From Winogradskya consettensis (GTDB lineage Bacteria > Actinomycetota > Actinomycetes > Mycobacteriales > Micromonosporaceae), in contig NZ_BOQP01000021.1 of the NCBI RefSeq assembly GCF_018332715.1, positions 62,001 to 126,000 on the forward strand: 64,000 bases of DNA. The letters are read 5' to 3'. The stretch's first letter is position 1. Every line of letters begins with the position of its first letter. Below the pieces are notes generated by a model that was not told the DNA's origin, did no database searches, and worked only from the letters and a program-made list of their open reading frames with translations. The translations under genes were made by a program, and so were the position numbers. Shown here piece by piece: positions 18,733 through 26,460 of the stretch.

Positions 18733-19958
18733 ACCGCCGCGCGATCCTCGCCACCGGCACCGCGGCAGCCGTCGCGGCGGCGTTCCGGCCCCGGTCCCAC
18801 CCTCGCCCGGGCCGGCGCTGGCTGCCCGGCTGGGTGGCGATGCCCCAGCTCACCGAGCCCGGCAACCTGCCACCGGCGCCGTTCACCGCCCTCGCCGACA
18901 CGACCGTGCGCCAGACCGTGCTCGTGCGGGTGCCGGGCGACCAGGTGCGCGTACGTTTCTCGAATGCTTTCGGCACCTCCGACCTGACCCTCACCGCGGT
19001 CTCCCTGGCCCGCCCGCTCGGTGGCCGTGCCGGAGCCGCCGAGATCGAGCCCGGCACGTCCCACCCGGTGACGTTCTCGGGCCGCCCCTTCGTCACGGTC
19101 CCGCCCGGCGCGCAGGCAGTCTCCGATCCGGTCGCCCTGAGCACGCCCGGGGTGCTGACGGTGACCACCTACCTCGCGACGGGCCAGCCGGACACGCAGA
19201 TCACCTCGCACCCGGGCTCGCGCACCACGTCCCACCTGCTCAGCGGGGACCACCACGACGACCCCGCCCTGCCCGGCGCGACGCCCGTCGACCACTGGTA
19301 CCTCGTCAGCGGCATCGACGTCCACACTGCCGGCGACTCCACCGCCACGGTCATCCTCGGCGACTCCCTCACCGACGGCCGCGGCTCGACCACCAACGGC
19401 AACGACCGCTGGCCCGACCAGCTCGCCGCCCGCCTCCCCATCGGAATCGCCCTGCTCAACCAGGCCGCCGGCGGCAACCGCGTCCTGCACGACGGGCTCG
19501 GGCCCAGCACCCTCGCCCGCCTCGACCGCGACGTCCTGGCGCTCGGCGGCGCCACCCGCCTGATCGTCTTCGAGGGCATCAACGACATAGGTACGGCCGC
19601 CGCGACCCCCACGGCGCAGCAGTCGGTGGGCGACGAGCTGCTGGCCGCGTACGACCAGATCATCACCCGCGCCCAGGCCCGGGACCTGCGCGTCTACGGC
19701 GCGACCCTGACCCCGATCGGCGCCAACACCAGCTACGACGACCCCGCCGGGCTGCGCGAGCAGACCCGGCAGCGGATCAACACCTGGATCCGGGCGAGCG
19801 GCCGGTTCGACGCGCTCCTCGACTTCGACGCCGCGGTCCGCGACCCCGCCGCCCCGCGCAATCTCCTCCCGGCCTACGACACCGGCGACCACCTCCACCT
19901 CAACCCGGCGGGGTACGGCGCCCTCGCCCGCGCCGTACCCCTCAGGCTGCTGCGCTGA
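18729..19958 (+). CDS. Secreted SGNH/GDSL hydrolase, probable carbohydrate esterase
   Basis: 409-aa exported esterase. The N-terminus NRRAILATGTAAAVAAAF looks like a twin-arginine signal. An N-terminal beta-rich region (~50-190) precedes the SGNH catalytic domain: block I GDSLTDGRG (Ser nucleophile), Gly in AAGGNRVLHDG, Asn in FEGINDIG, and the Asp-His pair in DHLHLNPAG. Its ATG overlaps the GH115 stop (ATGA), so the two are translationally coupled. I infer that it removes acetyl or similar ester groups from the same glucuronoxylan, though the family also contains lipases and other esterases. Confidence 0.9.
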   Translation: MNRRAILATGTAAAVAAAFRPRSHPRPGRRWLPGWVAMPQLTEPGNLPPAPFTALADTTVRQTVLVRVPGDQVRVRFSNAFGTSDLTLTAVSLARPLGGRAGAAEIEPGTSHPVTFSGRPFVTVPPGAQAVSDPVALSTPGVLTVTTYLATGQPDTQITSHPGSRTTSHLLSGDHHDDPALPGATPVDHWYLVSGIDVHTAGDSTATVILGDSLTDGRGSTTNGNDRWPDQLAARLPIGIALLNQAAGGNRVLHDGLGPSTLARLDRDVLALGGATRLIVFEGINDIGTAAATPTAQQSVGDELLAAYDQIITRAQARDLRVYGATLTPIGANTSYDDPAGLREQTRQRINTWIRASGRFDALLDFDAAVRDPAAPRNLLPAYDTGDHLHLNPAGYGALARAVPLRLLR

Positions 19959-19961
19959 CCG

Positions 19962-20710
19962 TCAGACGCTGGTGTATCCCCCGTCGATGAACCACTCGGC
20001 ACCGTTGACATAGGTGGCGGTGTCCGAGGCCAGCAGCAGCGCGGCCGCGGCGACCTCGTCGGGTTCGCCGAGCCGTCCCGCGGGCAGCACCGTCTCGAAC
20101 ATCTTCACGAACTCGTCCTGCTGGTCCGCGGGGGCGACACCGAGCAGGCCCGGGGTCCGGATCGGCCCCGGGCTCAGCACGTTGACCCGGAACCGTTCTC
20201 CCGCGCGTTCAGCGTCCAGCTGCGGGCGAAGTTGCGCAGCGCGGCCTTGGTCGCGCCGTAGACCTCCATGCCCCGGTCGGGTCGCGTCGACGTGCTCGAC
20301 CCGATGAGGATCACCGATGCCCCCCGCGCCAGCAGCGGCATCGCCTTCTGCACCCCGAACACCGCGCCCTTCACGTTCGTGGCGAACATGGCGTCGAACT
20401 GCTCCTCGGTGATGTCCCCGAGCACCGCCGGCACCGCACCGCCCGCGTTCGCCACCAGGACGTCGATCCGGCCCGACCGCTGCGCGACGACCTCGTAGAG
20501 GGCATCGAGGTCGGCCAGGTTCCCCACGTCGCACCGCACCGAGACAGCTCGCGGCCCGAGCTCCGCGGCCGCCGCGTCGATCGCGGCCTGCCGCCGGCCG
20601 GTGATGAAGACCTGCGCACCCTCGGCGACGAACCGCCGGGCGATGGCCAGCCCGATCCCGCTCGCCCCACCGGTGACCACGGCCACCTTGCCGTCCAGAA
20701 GTCCGCTCAT
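19962..20710 (-). pseudogene. SDR oxidoreductase interrupted by one frameshift
   Basis: An otherwise complete short-chain dehydrogenase is split between two minus-strand frames. The first part (from ATG 20710) has the cofactor loop TGGASGIGLA, VANAGG and the active-site YGATKAALRNF, then runs into SWTLNARENGSGSTC and stops near 20174. The second frame supplies RFRVNVLSPGPIRTPGL and the normal end WFIDGGYTSV (stop at 19962). A single lost base or two gained bases around 20190-20205 explains it. Everything else is intact, so it is either a very recent mutation or a sequencing error. It is divergent from its likely TetR regulator. Confidence 0.85.
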
Positions 20711-20740
20711 CGATCGCTCGCTCTCGTTTTCTTGAATGAG

Positions 20741-20769
20741 TCGTCCATAACGTAGGCGGTTATGGACGA
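20741..20769. promoter_or_regulatory. TetR operator between SDR and regulator
   Basis: A perfect 11-base inverted repeat, TCGTCCATAAC (20741-20751) and GTTATGGACGA (20759-20769), with a 7-base spacer. It lies midway between the divergent SDR start (20710) and TetR start (20798), where an autoregulated TetR repressor would be expected to bind. Confidence 0.82.
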
Positions 20770-20797
20770 TGTCGTCAAGAACGCATAGACTGCGAGG

Positions 20798-21430
20798 GTG
20801 GCGAGGCCGAGAGAATTCGATGAGGAGCGCGTGCTGATCGCGGCGCGCGACCAGTTCTGGACGACCGGTTACGCCGGCACCAGCATGGATGCGATCGCGG
20901 CGGCCACCGGCCTCGGCAAGGGCAGCCTGTACGGCGCGTTCGGCGGCAAGCGCGAGCTCTTCCACCGGATCTTCGGCGACCACTGCGACGAGGCGGTCCA
21001 GCTGGCGAACCACCGGCTGAGCGGGTCGGACGAGCAGGCACTCGAGCGGCTCACCGCGTACCTCATGGACCACGCGGCCTTCTCCAGTGACCCCCGCCAC
21101 CGGGGCTGCCTGCTGGCCAAGACCACAGCCGAGCTGACCGAGCACGACGAGGTGGTCTCGGCACGCTCACTGGGCGCTTTCCAGGCGGTCCAACAGGCCA
21201 TCACCGCCGACCTCGAGGCCTGCCAGCGCAACGGCGACATCGACCCCGCCGCCGACCCGCGGCAACTCGCCGCCCTGCTGCTGGCCGTTCATCGGGGCAT
21301 CGAGGCCCTCGGCAAGGCCGGGACCGACGAGGGCACCCTCCGGAGCATCACGGAGACAGCCCTCGCCGGCCTTCCACGCCCGGCCCTCAGTCCTGCTGAG
21401 AGCGCTGGATCGCCTCGGCGATCCGCTTGA
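20798..21430 (+). CDS. TetR-family transcriptional regulator
   Basis: 210-aa repressor of the YezE/AcrR-like group. The helix-turn-helix is at residues ~8-52 (FDEERVLIAARDQFWTTGY, then SMDAIAAATGLGKGSLYGAFGGKRELF). The C-terminal ligand domain includes the RHRGCLLAKTTAELTEHD segment typical of this TetR_C subgroup. The GTG at 20798 is preceded by GCGAGG. It is divergent from the frameshifted SDR with a palindrome between. The last 44 bases overlap the convergent ArsR gene. Confidence 0.93.
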   Translation: MARPREFDEERVLIAARDQFWTTGYAGTSMDAIAAATGLGKGSLYGAFGGKRELFHRIFGDHCDEAVQLANHRLSGSDEQALERLTAYLMDHAAFSSDPRHRGCLLAKTTAELTEHDEVVSARSLGAFQAVQQAITADLEACQRNGDIDPAADPRQLAALLLAVHRGIEALGKAGTDEGTLRSITETALAGLPRPALSPAESAGSPRRSA

Positions 21431-21719
21431 TCCGCTGGAGCCTGGCGTCCCATTCGGAGCCGACCGAGGCCAGCTGGGCCACCGCACGGGCGAGCTGGAC
21501 GTCGTCGATCCGGTAGCGGCGCTCGCGGCCCTCCGGCGCGGCCCGGACCAGCCCGGCGCGGTCGAGGACGCCGAGGTGCTTGGCTATCGCCTGGCGGGTG
21601 ACCGGGAGCTCCTCGGCGAGAGTGGTCGCGGTGCCGCCACCCCCGGCCAGGAGCAGGTCGAGCATCCGGCGACGGGTCGGGTCACCGATGGCGGACCACA
21701 GGTCGTCGTCGACCGTCAC
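21387..21719 (-). CDS. ArsR-family transcriptional regulator
   Basis: 110-aa winged-helix repressor without the metal-binding Cys pattern, of the type paired with SRPBCC/AHSA1 genes. The N-terminus is DDLWSAIGDPTRRRMLDLLL. The recognition helix is VTRQAIAKHLGVLDRAGLV and the wing is APEGRERRYRID. A GTG start at 21719 overlaps the SRPBCC stop by 4 bases (GTGA). Here the regulator is the second gene of the pair, so both are read from the promoter at 22180-22250. Confidence 0.93.
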   Translation of the reverse strand: MTVDDDLWSAIGDPTRRRMLDLLLAGGGGTATTLAEELPVTRQAIAKHLGVLDRAGLVRAAPEGRERRYRIDDVQLARAVAQLASVGSEWDARLQRIKRIAEAIQRSQQD

Positions 21720-22177
21720 CGGTGGACCTTGAGGCTCTCGGCGTACGGCGCCAGACGGGGCATGAAAACGCCCCAGCCGTTGACATGATCCTGATAGGTC
21801 TCCTCCAGAACGGCGACCTCCCAGCCCATCTCGCGGAACCCGGTCTCGGTCATCCGCAGCAACGTCCCGTCCCCCGACGGCGCCAGCTCGAACGTCACCA
21901 GCAGCGAATTGCCCTCCGCGGCCGTCTCACCCGCCGGATGCGTCCACCGGAACGAGAACATCCGCGGCGGCTGCGCGTCGACGACGGTGAACGGCACCAC
22001 CTTGCCGCCGGCATTGCAGTCACCGAAGACGATCTCGCCCTCCGACCCGGGCACGGGCTCGTAGCGGGCATCGTCCGGCCACCACCCGCGAAGATGCTCG
22101 GGACTGCTCACCACATCGAAGACGATCTCGGGCGACGCCTCGACATAGACCTCACGCTCGATGGTTCCGTTCTCCAT
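21716..22177 (-). CDS. SRPBCC (AHSA1-like) domain protein
   Basis: 153-aa START/Bet v1-fold protein with a hydrophobic cavity. It begins with EREVYVEASPEIVFDVVSSPEHLRGWW and ends with the helix YQDHVNGWGVFMPRLAPYAES. These proteins usually bind small lipophilic ligands, and their exact roles with ArsR partners are not known. The ATG at 22177 has a strong AGGAGG site. Two similar palindromes lie directly upstream, one of them overlapping the leader. Confidence 0.92.
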   Translation of the reverse strand: MENGTIEREVYVEASPEIVFDVVSSPEHLRGWWPDDARYEPVPGSEGEIVFGDCNAGGKVVPFTVVDAQPPRMFSFRWTHPAGETAAEGNSLLVTFELAPSGDGTLLRMTETGFREMGWEVAVLEETYQDHVNGWGVFMPRLAPYAESLKVHR

Positions 22178-22187
22178 GACATCCTCC

Positions 22188-22248
22188 TGCAACCTTTGGT
22201 TGCACATGACGATAGCCACCGCCACCGCATTGCGCAACCGAAGGTTGC
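22188..22248. promoter_or_regulatory. Two ArsR operator palindromes
   Basis: TGCAACC-TTT-GGTTGCA (22188-22204) and GCAACC-GAA-GGTTGC (22234-22248) are near-identical dyads with centres about 45 bases apart. Both lie upstream of the SRPBCC-ArsR operon, and the first abuts its ribosome site. They are the obvious binding sites for the ArsR repressor encoded downstream. Confidence 0.78.
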
Positions 22249-22251
22249 ACG

Positions 22252-22764
22252 TTAGTGGGAGGACACGGGCGGGCCGGGGAACGGGAACCACTCGACGGCG
22301 CGGAAGTCGCCGGTCTCCACCCACTCGTACGGCGCGCCGCTGACACACTGCGGGACCGACTCGGTGCTGCCGGGATCGAGCACCCAGCTGTAGCCGACCC
22401 GGTCCCTCCTGCCGTGGTCGTAGACGGTCATGCCACGGCGTACGCCCACCCACTCCGGAACGCTGCTCGCCGTGATGATCCCGGTGACCACAGCGACGTC
22501 GCCACCCACCACCAGGCAATCGATGGTGCCGGTCATCCAGGCGCCCTGGTCACCGAGGTAGTGACTGACCCGGAACGTGCCACGGACGTCGAGGCCGAAG
22601 CCGTGCGCGTCGAACGTGAAGCGGATCTTGTCACCGGCCGCGCGCCACAGGGTCGCGGAGCCGACCAGGCTGGCCTCGGTGGGCGAAGCAGTCCCTGCGG
22701 CCGCCGGGGCTGCGCCTGCGAACACGGCGCCGACGGCTGCCAGGGATGCGATCAGTCTTCTCAT
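22252..22764 (-). CDS. Secreted protein of unknown function
   Basis: 170-aa exported protein not assigned to a family. The signal peptide (MRRLIASLAAVGAVFAGAAP, cleavage about AAAG) is clear. The mature part is beta-rich, with GDKIRFTFDAHGFG, TGTIDCLVVGGDVAVVTG and GRRDRVGYSWVLDPG, and two Cys that could form a disulphide. The ATG at 22764 has a GAGGAGG site. The stop is close to the ArsR operator of the next minus-strand operon. The pattern resembles small secreted beta-barrels, but I propose no function. Confidence 0.8.
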   Translation of the reverse strand: MRRLIASLAAVGAVFAGAAPAAAGTASPTEASLVGSATLWRAAGDKIRFTFDAHGFGLDVRGTFRVSHYLGDQGAWMTGTIDCLVVGGDVAVVTGIITASSVPEWVGVRRGMTVYDHGRRDRVGYSWVLDPGSTESVPQCVSGAPYEWVETGDFRAVEWFPFPGPPVSSH

Positions 22765-22871
22765 TGCTGTTCCTCCTCGTGGTGGGGACAGCAATCAGCC
22801 TCGCGGGAACGGCCGGCGCGAACCTCCCGCACAGCGGGGAACCGCCTCCCCCACGCGGGGGAGATCCAGTT

Positions 22872-23522
22872 TCAGCCGCCAGATCCCGGGACCACGAAAC
22901 CTGACTCGTACGCGGCGATCACGGCCTGCGTCCGGTCGCGCGCCCCGAGCTTCGCAAGCACGTTGCCGACGTGCGTCTTCACGGTCTCGGCGCCGAGCAC
23001 CAGCCGGCCGGCGATCTCCCCGTTGGACAGGCCCTCGGCCATCAGCCGCAGCACCTCACCCTCACGGGCGGTCAGCCGGGCCGGGGGCGTCGTCCGCCCG
23101 TACGCCGCCGCCATCCGCCGGATCGCCGCGGGGAACAGCAGCGATTCGCCCGCGGCGACAACCCGGATCGCCTCGAGCACCTGGGCCGGGCGGGACCGTT
23201 TGAGCAGGAAGCCGGAGGCCCCGGCGCGCAGGGCGGCGTACACGTACTCGTCGTGCTCGAGGGTGGTGATCATCAGGACCCTCGGCGGGTCCGGCCGGGT
23301 CTCCAGAAGGTGCCGGGTTGCCTGCAGGCCGTCGATGCGGGGCATACGGACGTCCATGAGGATCACGTCCGGACGGGTGCGCGACAGCAGCGGCGGCACC
23401 TCCGCACCGTCCCCGGCCTCACCGACCACCGTCAGATCGGGCGCGGCCGAGATTATGGCGGCGAGCCCGATCCGGACGAGCTCCTCGTCGTCGACCACCG
23501 CCACGCGGATCGGCGCGCTCAC
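22872..23522 (-). CDS. Response regulator, NarL/FixJ family
   Basis: 216-aa regulator paired with the kinase directly upstream. The receiver (1-120) has acidic DDE near residue 10, phospho-Asp in ILMDVRMPRID and Lys in FLLKRSRP. The LuxR helix-turn-helix is at ~148-210 (LTAREGEVLRLMAEGLSNGEIA, then ETVKTHVGNVLAKLGARDR). I chose the GTG at 23522, which overlaps the kinase stop (GTGA); an earlier ATG at 23549 would overlap more. This system is separate from the pair at 2-1701. Confidence 0.93.
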   Translation of the reverse strand: MSAPIRVAVVDDEELVRIGLAAIISAAPDLTVVGEAGDGAEVPPLLSRTRPDVILMDVRMPRIDGLQATRHLLETRPDPPRVLMITTLEHDEYVYAALRAGASGFLLKRSRPAQVLEAIRVVAAGESLLFPAAIRRMAAAYGRTTPPARLTAREGEVLRLMAEGLSNGEIAGRLVLGAETVKTHVGNVLAKLGARDRTQAVIAAYESGFVVPGSGG

Positions 23523-24628
23523 CACGGCAGCTCCGCCCTGACCCGCCACCGGCCATGCCGCGGACCGGCCTGGAGCACCCCGCCGTGCAACGCCACCCGC
23601 TCACGCATCCCGGCGAGACCCCGGCCGCCGCCGCCGCCTTCGCCGGTCGCCCGGAGCGTGTTCACGACCTCGACCGTGAGACTGCGCCCGGTCACCATCA
23701 CCTCGACCGAGACCGGGCCCTGCGGATCATGGCGCAGCGCGTTCGTCACGGCCTCCTGGATCAGCCCGTACGCCTCCCGCGACACCGCCGCCGGGACGTC
23801 CCGCACCGGCCCGTGGGCCGTCACCTCGACAGGCAGCCCGGCGCTGAGCCGCCCGACCTGCGCCAGCGTGCGGCCTTCGCCGTCCCGTAGCAGGCCGAGG
23901 ACCCGGTCGAGGTCCTCCATCGCCGCCCGCCCGGTCTCCTCGATCGCCGACAGGGCCCGCCGGGCGAATGCGGGATCACGGTCGAACAACTGCCCCGCGG
24001 CGCCCGCCTGCAGGACACTCACGGTCAGCGCGTGCCCGATCGAGTCGTGCAGCTCGCGGGCCAGCCGGTTGTGCTCGGCGAGGCGTACGGTCTCGGCCTC
24101 CAGCGCCGCGGTCCGCTCCCGCGTGGCCGGCCCCAGCAACGCCGGTGCCATCAGGGCGGCGAGGGCGCCGAGACCGGCCAGCGCGTACGCCGTCCCGGGC
24201 AGCACCGCCACCCCGAGCAGGATCAGCCCCGCCGCACCCCACCCGCCGGACGTCAGGATGAGCACCACCGCGCCCGGCAGCGCCACGAACAGCAGCAGCC
24301 CGACCAGCGCACCCACCGCCAGGTGCAGCGTGAACCACAGCGCGGACCGCAACCTGGCCTCCGCGTCGATATGCTCCGGCGGATCCGGCAACCGCACCCC
24401 GAGCAACGCCCGCCCCGCCGCAACCTGCACAGCCCGCGTCCCGCGCAGCAGCGGCGGCGCGCACCCGATGACCGCTGTTACCACGCTCAGCGTCACCCAC
24501 ACAGCCGCGGGCGTCTCGCTGTCGCGGGCCACCCGGACCAGTCCCCAGGTCACCATGGCGTACGGCAGGAACAGCACCCCGCCGAGAACCAGGTAGGCGG
24601 CTCGCCGGTACGTCACAGCGCTGACCAA
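23519..24628 (-). CDS. Sensor histidine kinase, NarL/DesK type
   Basis: Membrane kinase of ~369 aa. Helices occupy residues ~10-35, 42-60, 95-120 and 125-165. A short linker follows, then the HisKA_3 motif RLARELHDSIGHALTVSV with the phospho-acceptor His. The HATPase_c domain has EAVTNALRHDPQG and the Gly-rich lid GEGGGGGRGLAGMRERV. No ATG fits the N-terminus: TTG 24628 or GTG 24616 are possible starts, so the first four residues are uncertain. It is coupled to the response regulator by a 4-base overlap. Confidence 0.92.
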   Translation of the reverse strand: MVSAVTYRRAAYLVLGGVLFLPYAMVTWGLVRVARDSETPAAVWVTLSVVTAVIGCAPPLLRGTRAVQVAAGRALLGVRLPDPPEHIDAEARLRSALWFTLHLAVGALVGLLLFVALPGAVVLILTSGGWGAAGLILLGVAVLPGTAYALAGLGALAALMAPALLGPATRERTAALEAETVRLAEHNRLARELHDSIGHALTVSVLQAGAAGQLFDRDPAFARRALSAIEETGRAAMEDLDRVLGLLRDGEGRTLAQVGRLSAGLPVEVTAHGPVRDVPAAVSREAYGLIQEAVTNALRHDPQGPVSVEVMVTGRSLTVEVVNTLRATGEGGGGGRGLAGMRERVALHGGVLQAGPRHGRWRVRAELPW

Positions 24629-24670
24629 CGGTCTCAGGACATCGATGGGTCCACTGTAGGGGTTACGCGC

Positions 24671-24825
24671 TCACTTCGGCGCCGGCCCGGGGTGGACGCC
24701 GTCGTGGTGGCCGGCGTGCTGGGTCAGGCGGGACAGCAGGCCGCGCAGCTGTTCACGGTCCGCCGCCCCGAGCGCGTCGAGGATCGCGGCCTCCTGCTCG
24801 TCGGCGAGGCGGGTCGCGTCGGGGA
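24671..24825 (-). pseudogene. C-terminal remnant of a MarR-family regulator
   Basis: The minus strand reads TRLADEQEAAILDALGAADR and QLRGLLSRLTQHAGHH before a TGA at 24671-24673. This is the characteristic last helix pair of a MarR regulator, with no DNA-binding domain upstream. To the right the similarity stops at about 24815-24830, where the opposite strand begins to read as the end of a DoxX protein. The 5' two thirds of the gene are gone. Confidence 0.72.
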
Positions 24826-24997
24826 GTGGGTGCCGGTTCTCGGCGCGGCCGCGGCGGCCGGGCTGGTGGTGTACTTCGCCTGCGCGGTCCAGACGCATCT
24901 GCTCGCACGGGATTACGGCTTCCAGTTCGGACTCGCGATCTTCCTGCTTGTGATGAACGCGGGCGTGCTCACCGCCCTCGTGAGCCGGACGGCCTAA
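24815..24997 (+). pseudogene. C-terminal remnant of a DoxX-family membrane protein
   Basis: The plus strand reads EWVPVLGAAAAAGLVVYFAC, then QTHLLARDYGFQFGLAIFLL and a normal stop at 24997. This matches the last two helices of a small DoxX-like protein; the intact DoxX at 12561 has the equivalent GLVLYFGGALGFHVRAKDF. No first half is present. Its 5' side abuts the MarR remnant on the other strand, as if one deletion removed both starts and the shared promoter of a divergent pair. Confidence 0.72.
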
Positions 24998-25097
24998 TCC
25001 TGCCGGGCGACACGGGATCCACCGGGAGTGTCAGTGACGCCGGTCACGTCGATCCGGACGTAATGTCGGGCGTCTGCCACGTCGAGGAAGGGCCCGG

Positions 25098-25946
25098 ATG
25101 GATTCCATGCTGGTCGAGCGGCTGCGGCCCGGCGATCACGTCTGCTGGACGTACGCCACCGATGCGGAACGCCGCCGGCTGGCCGCCGCCTATGTCCGGT
25201 GCGGGCTGCGCGACCACCATCGGGTCGTCCACCTGGCCGCCGGGCCCGGACGCGACGAGGCCCTGGCCGATCTCGCCGCGGCGGGCATCGACGTCGCACC
25301 CGCCCTGCGCCGCGGCGACCTGCAGGTACTGGCCGCCACCGGCGCCTACCTCGACGACAGCGGCGCCTTCGACGCCGAACGAACCCACCATCAGTGGACC
25401 GAGGCCGTCCGCAGCGCACGCCGCGACGGGTACGCGGGCCTGCGCACCCTCGGCGACCTCACCTGGGCGGCCGGCGGGGTGCCCGGCGCTGACCGGGTCG
25501 GCTGGTTCGAACGCCAGCTCAACCGCGTCTTCGCCGACGGCTACGGCATGGCGGTGTGCACGTACGACCGCCGCATCTGCAGTCGTACCCTGCTCTCGGA
25601 CGTCGCCCGTGCCCACCCCTGCACGGTGACCGCGGACCCGGCCGGGCGCGAACCGCTGCTCCGCATGATCCGCAGCGCTGCCGGCCTGCGCCTGTCCGGC
25701 GAGGCCGACCTGTCCAACCGCGACTCCCTGGCCACCCTGCTCGGCCATCTCCTCGAGGACACCGGCACCCGCCCCGTCGTCACCATCGACCTCGCGGACC
25801 TGCGCTTCGCCGACGCCTCCACCTGCGAACTCATCGTCCACACGGGCCGCGACGCCGGCGGCCGGCTGCGCACCATCGGCGCCCGCCCCCAGGTGCAACG
25901 CCTGCTCACCCTGGTAGGCGGCGCCCTCGTACCAGGCCTGCTCTAA
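25098..25946 (+). CDS. MEDS domain-STAS domain protein
   Basis: 282-aa cytosolic protein. The first ~170 residues are a MEDS domain (DcmR-type sensory), with the hallmark RPGDHVCWTYATDAERRRLAAAYVRCGL split by a helix, then HRVVHLAAGPG, GDLQVLAATGAYLD, and the later DGYGMAVCTYDRR. The last ~85 residues form a STAS domain (LRLSGEADLSNRDSLATLL, then VVTIDLADLRFADASTCELIV) like anti-sigma factor antagonists. MEDS-STAS proteins are frequent in actinobacteria and are thought to feed redox or ligand signals into partner-switching; no anti-sigma kinase is adjacent. ATG 25098 is preceded by GAGGAAGGG. The stop overlaps the convergent remnant by 4 bases. Confidence 0.9.
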   Translation: MDSMLVERLRPGDHVCWTYATDAERRRLAAAYVRCGLRDHHRVVHLAAGPGRDEALADLAAAGIDVAPALRRGDLQVLAATGAYLDDSGAFDAERTHHQWTEAVRSARRDGYAGLRTLGDLTWAAGGVPGADRVGWFERQLNRVFADGYGMAVCTYDRRICSRTLLSDVARAHPCTVTADPAGREPLLRMIRSAAGLRLSGEADLSNRDSLATLLGHLLEDTGTRPVVTIDLADLRFADASTCELIVHTGRDAGGRLRTIGARPQVQRLLTLVGGALVPGLL

Positions 25947-26405
25947 AGCAGCGTCGCGCCTTGAAGAACCAAGGGCTCCCAGGCCGGGGCCCCGGCCGTA
26001 CCGTGCTTCGGATCGACGCCGACGAACCGGGACCCGCCGATCCGCGTCACGGTGTGCCGCGCCTCCCAGTCGACCTCGGTGCGCTCCCGCAACCGCTCAC
26101 CGCACCGCCAGGTCCGGCTGGCGAAATCCACGATGCTGGAATGCCCGTGAATCTGGCCGACGGCACCGCCCGCCCACCCTCCTATATTGCCACTCATGGT
26201 TGCCGATCAGCTGGATCCACCGCCGCGGCCGCTCCCCCAGCCGCGTACCGACCAGCTCCAGCACCCCGCGGCTGTCCGGCCCCCGATCCACCAGATCCCC
26301 GACCTGCACAACCACAACATCAGGATCGTGTTCGTACGCCACCAGCGCGTCCGCCAGCTCCTCGATGCACCCGCCGACGTCCCCGATGATCACGATCTTC
26401 GTCAT
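25943..26405 (-). pseudogene. Metallophosphoesterase with internal deletion and frame change
   Basis: From ATG 26405 the minus strand encodes a normal calcineurin-like start: KIVIIGDVGGC, VVQVGDLVDRGPDS and LIGNHEWQY. Immediately after the GNHE motif (about 26190) the frame loses similarity. A second frame, ending at 25943, supplies the usual C-terminus: GQIHGHSSIVDF, GGSRFVGVDPKHGT and PLVLQGATLL. Family members have roughly 100 residues between these blocks, including another metal-binding His motif, and these are missing. The enzyme cannot be active. Confidence 0.82.
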
Positions 26406-26460
26406 CCCGCCCCCGCCCGCTCGACGCCGACGATATCCACCGGGGACAAACCCGGCGGGC

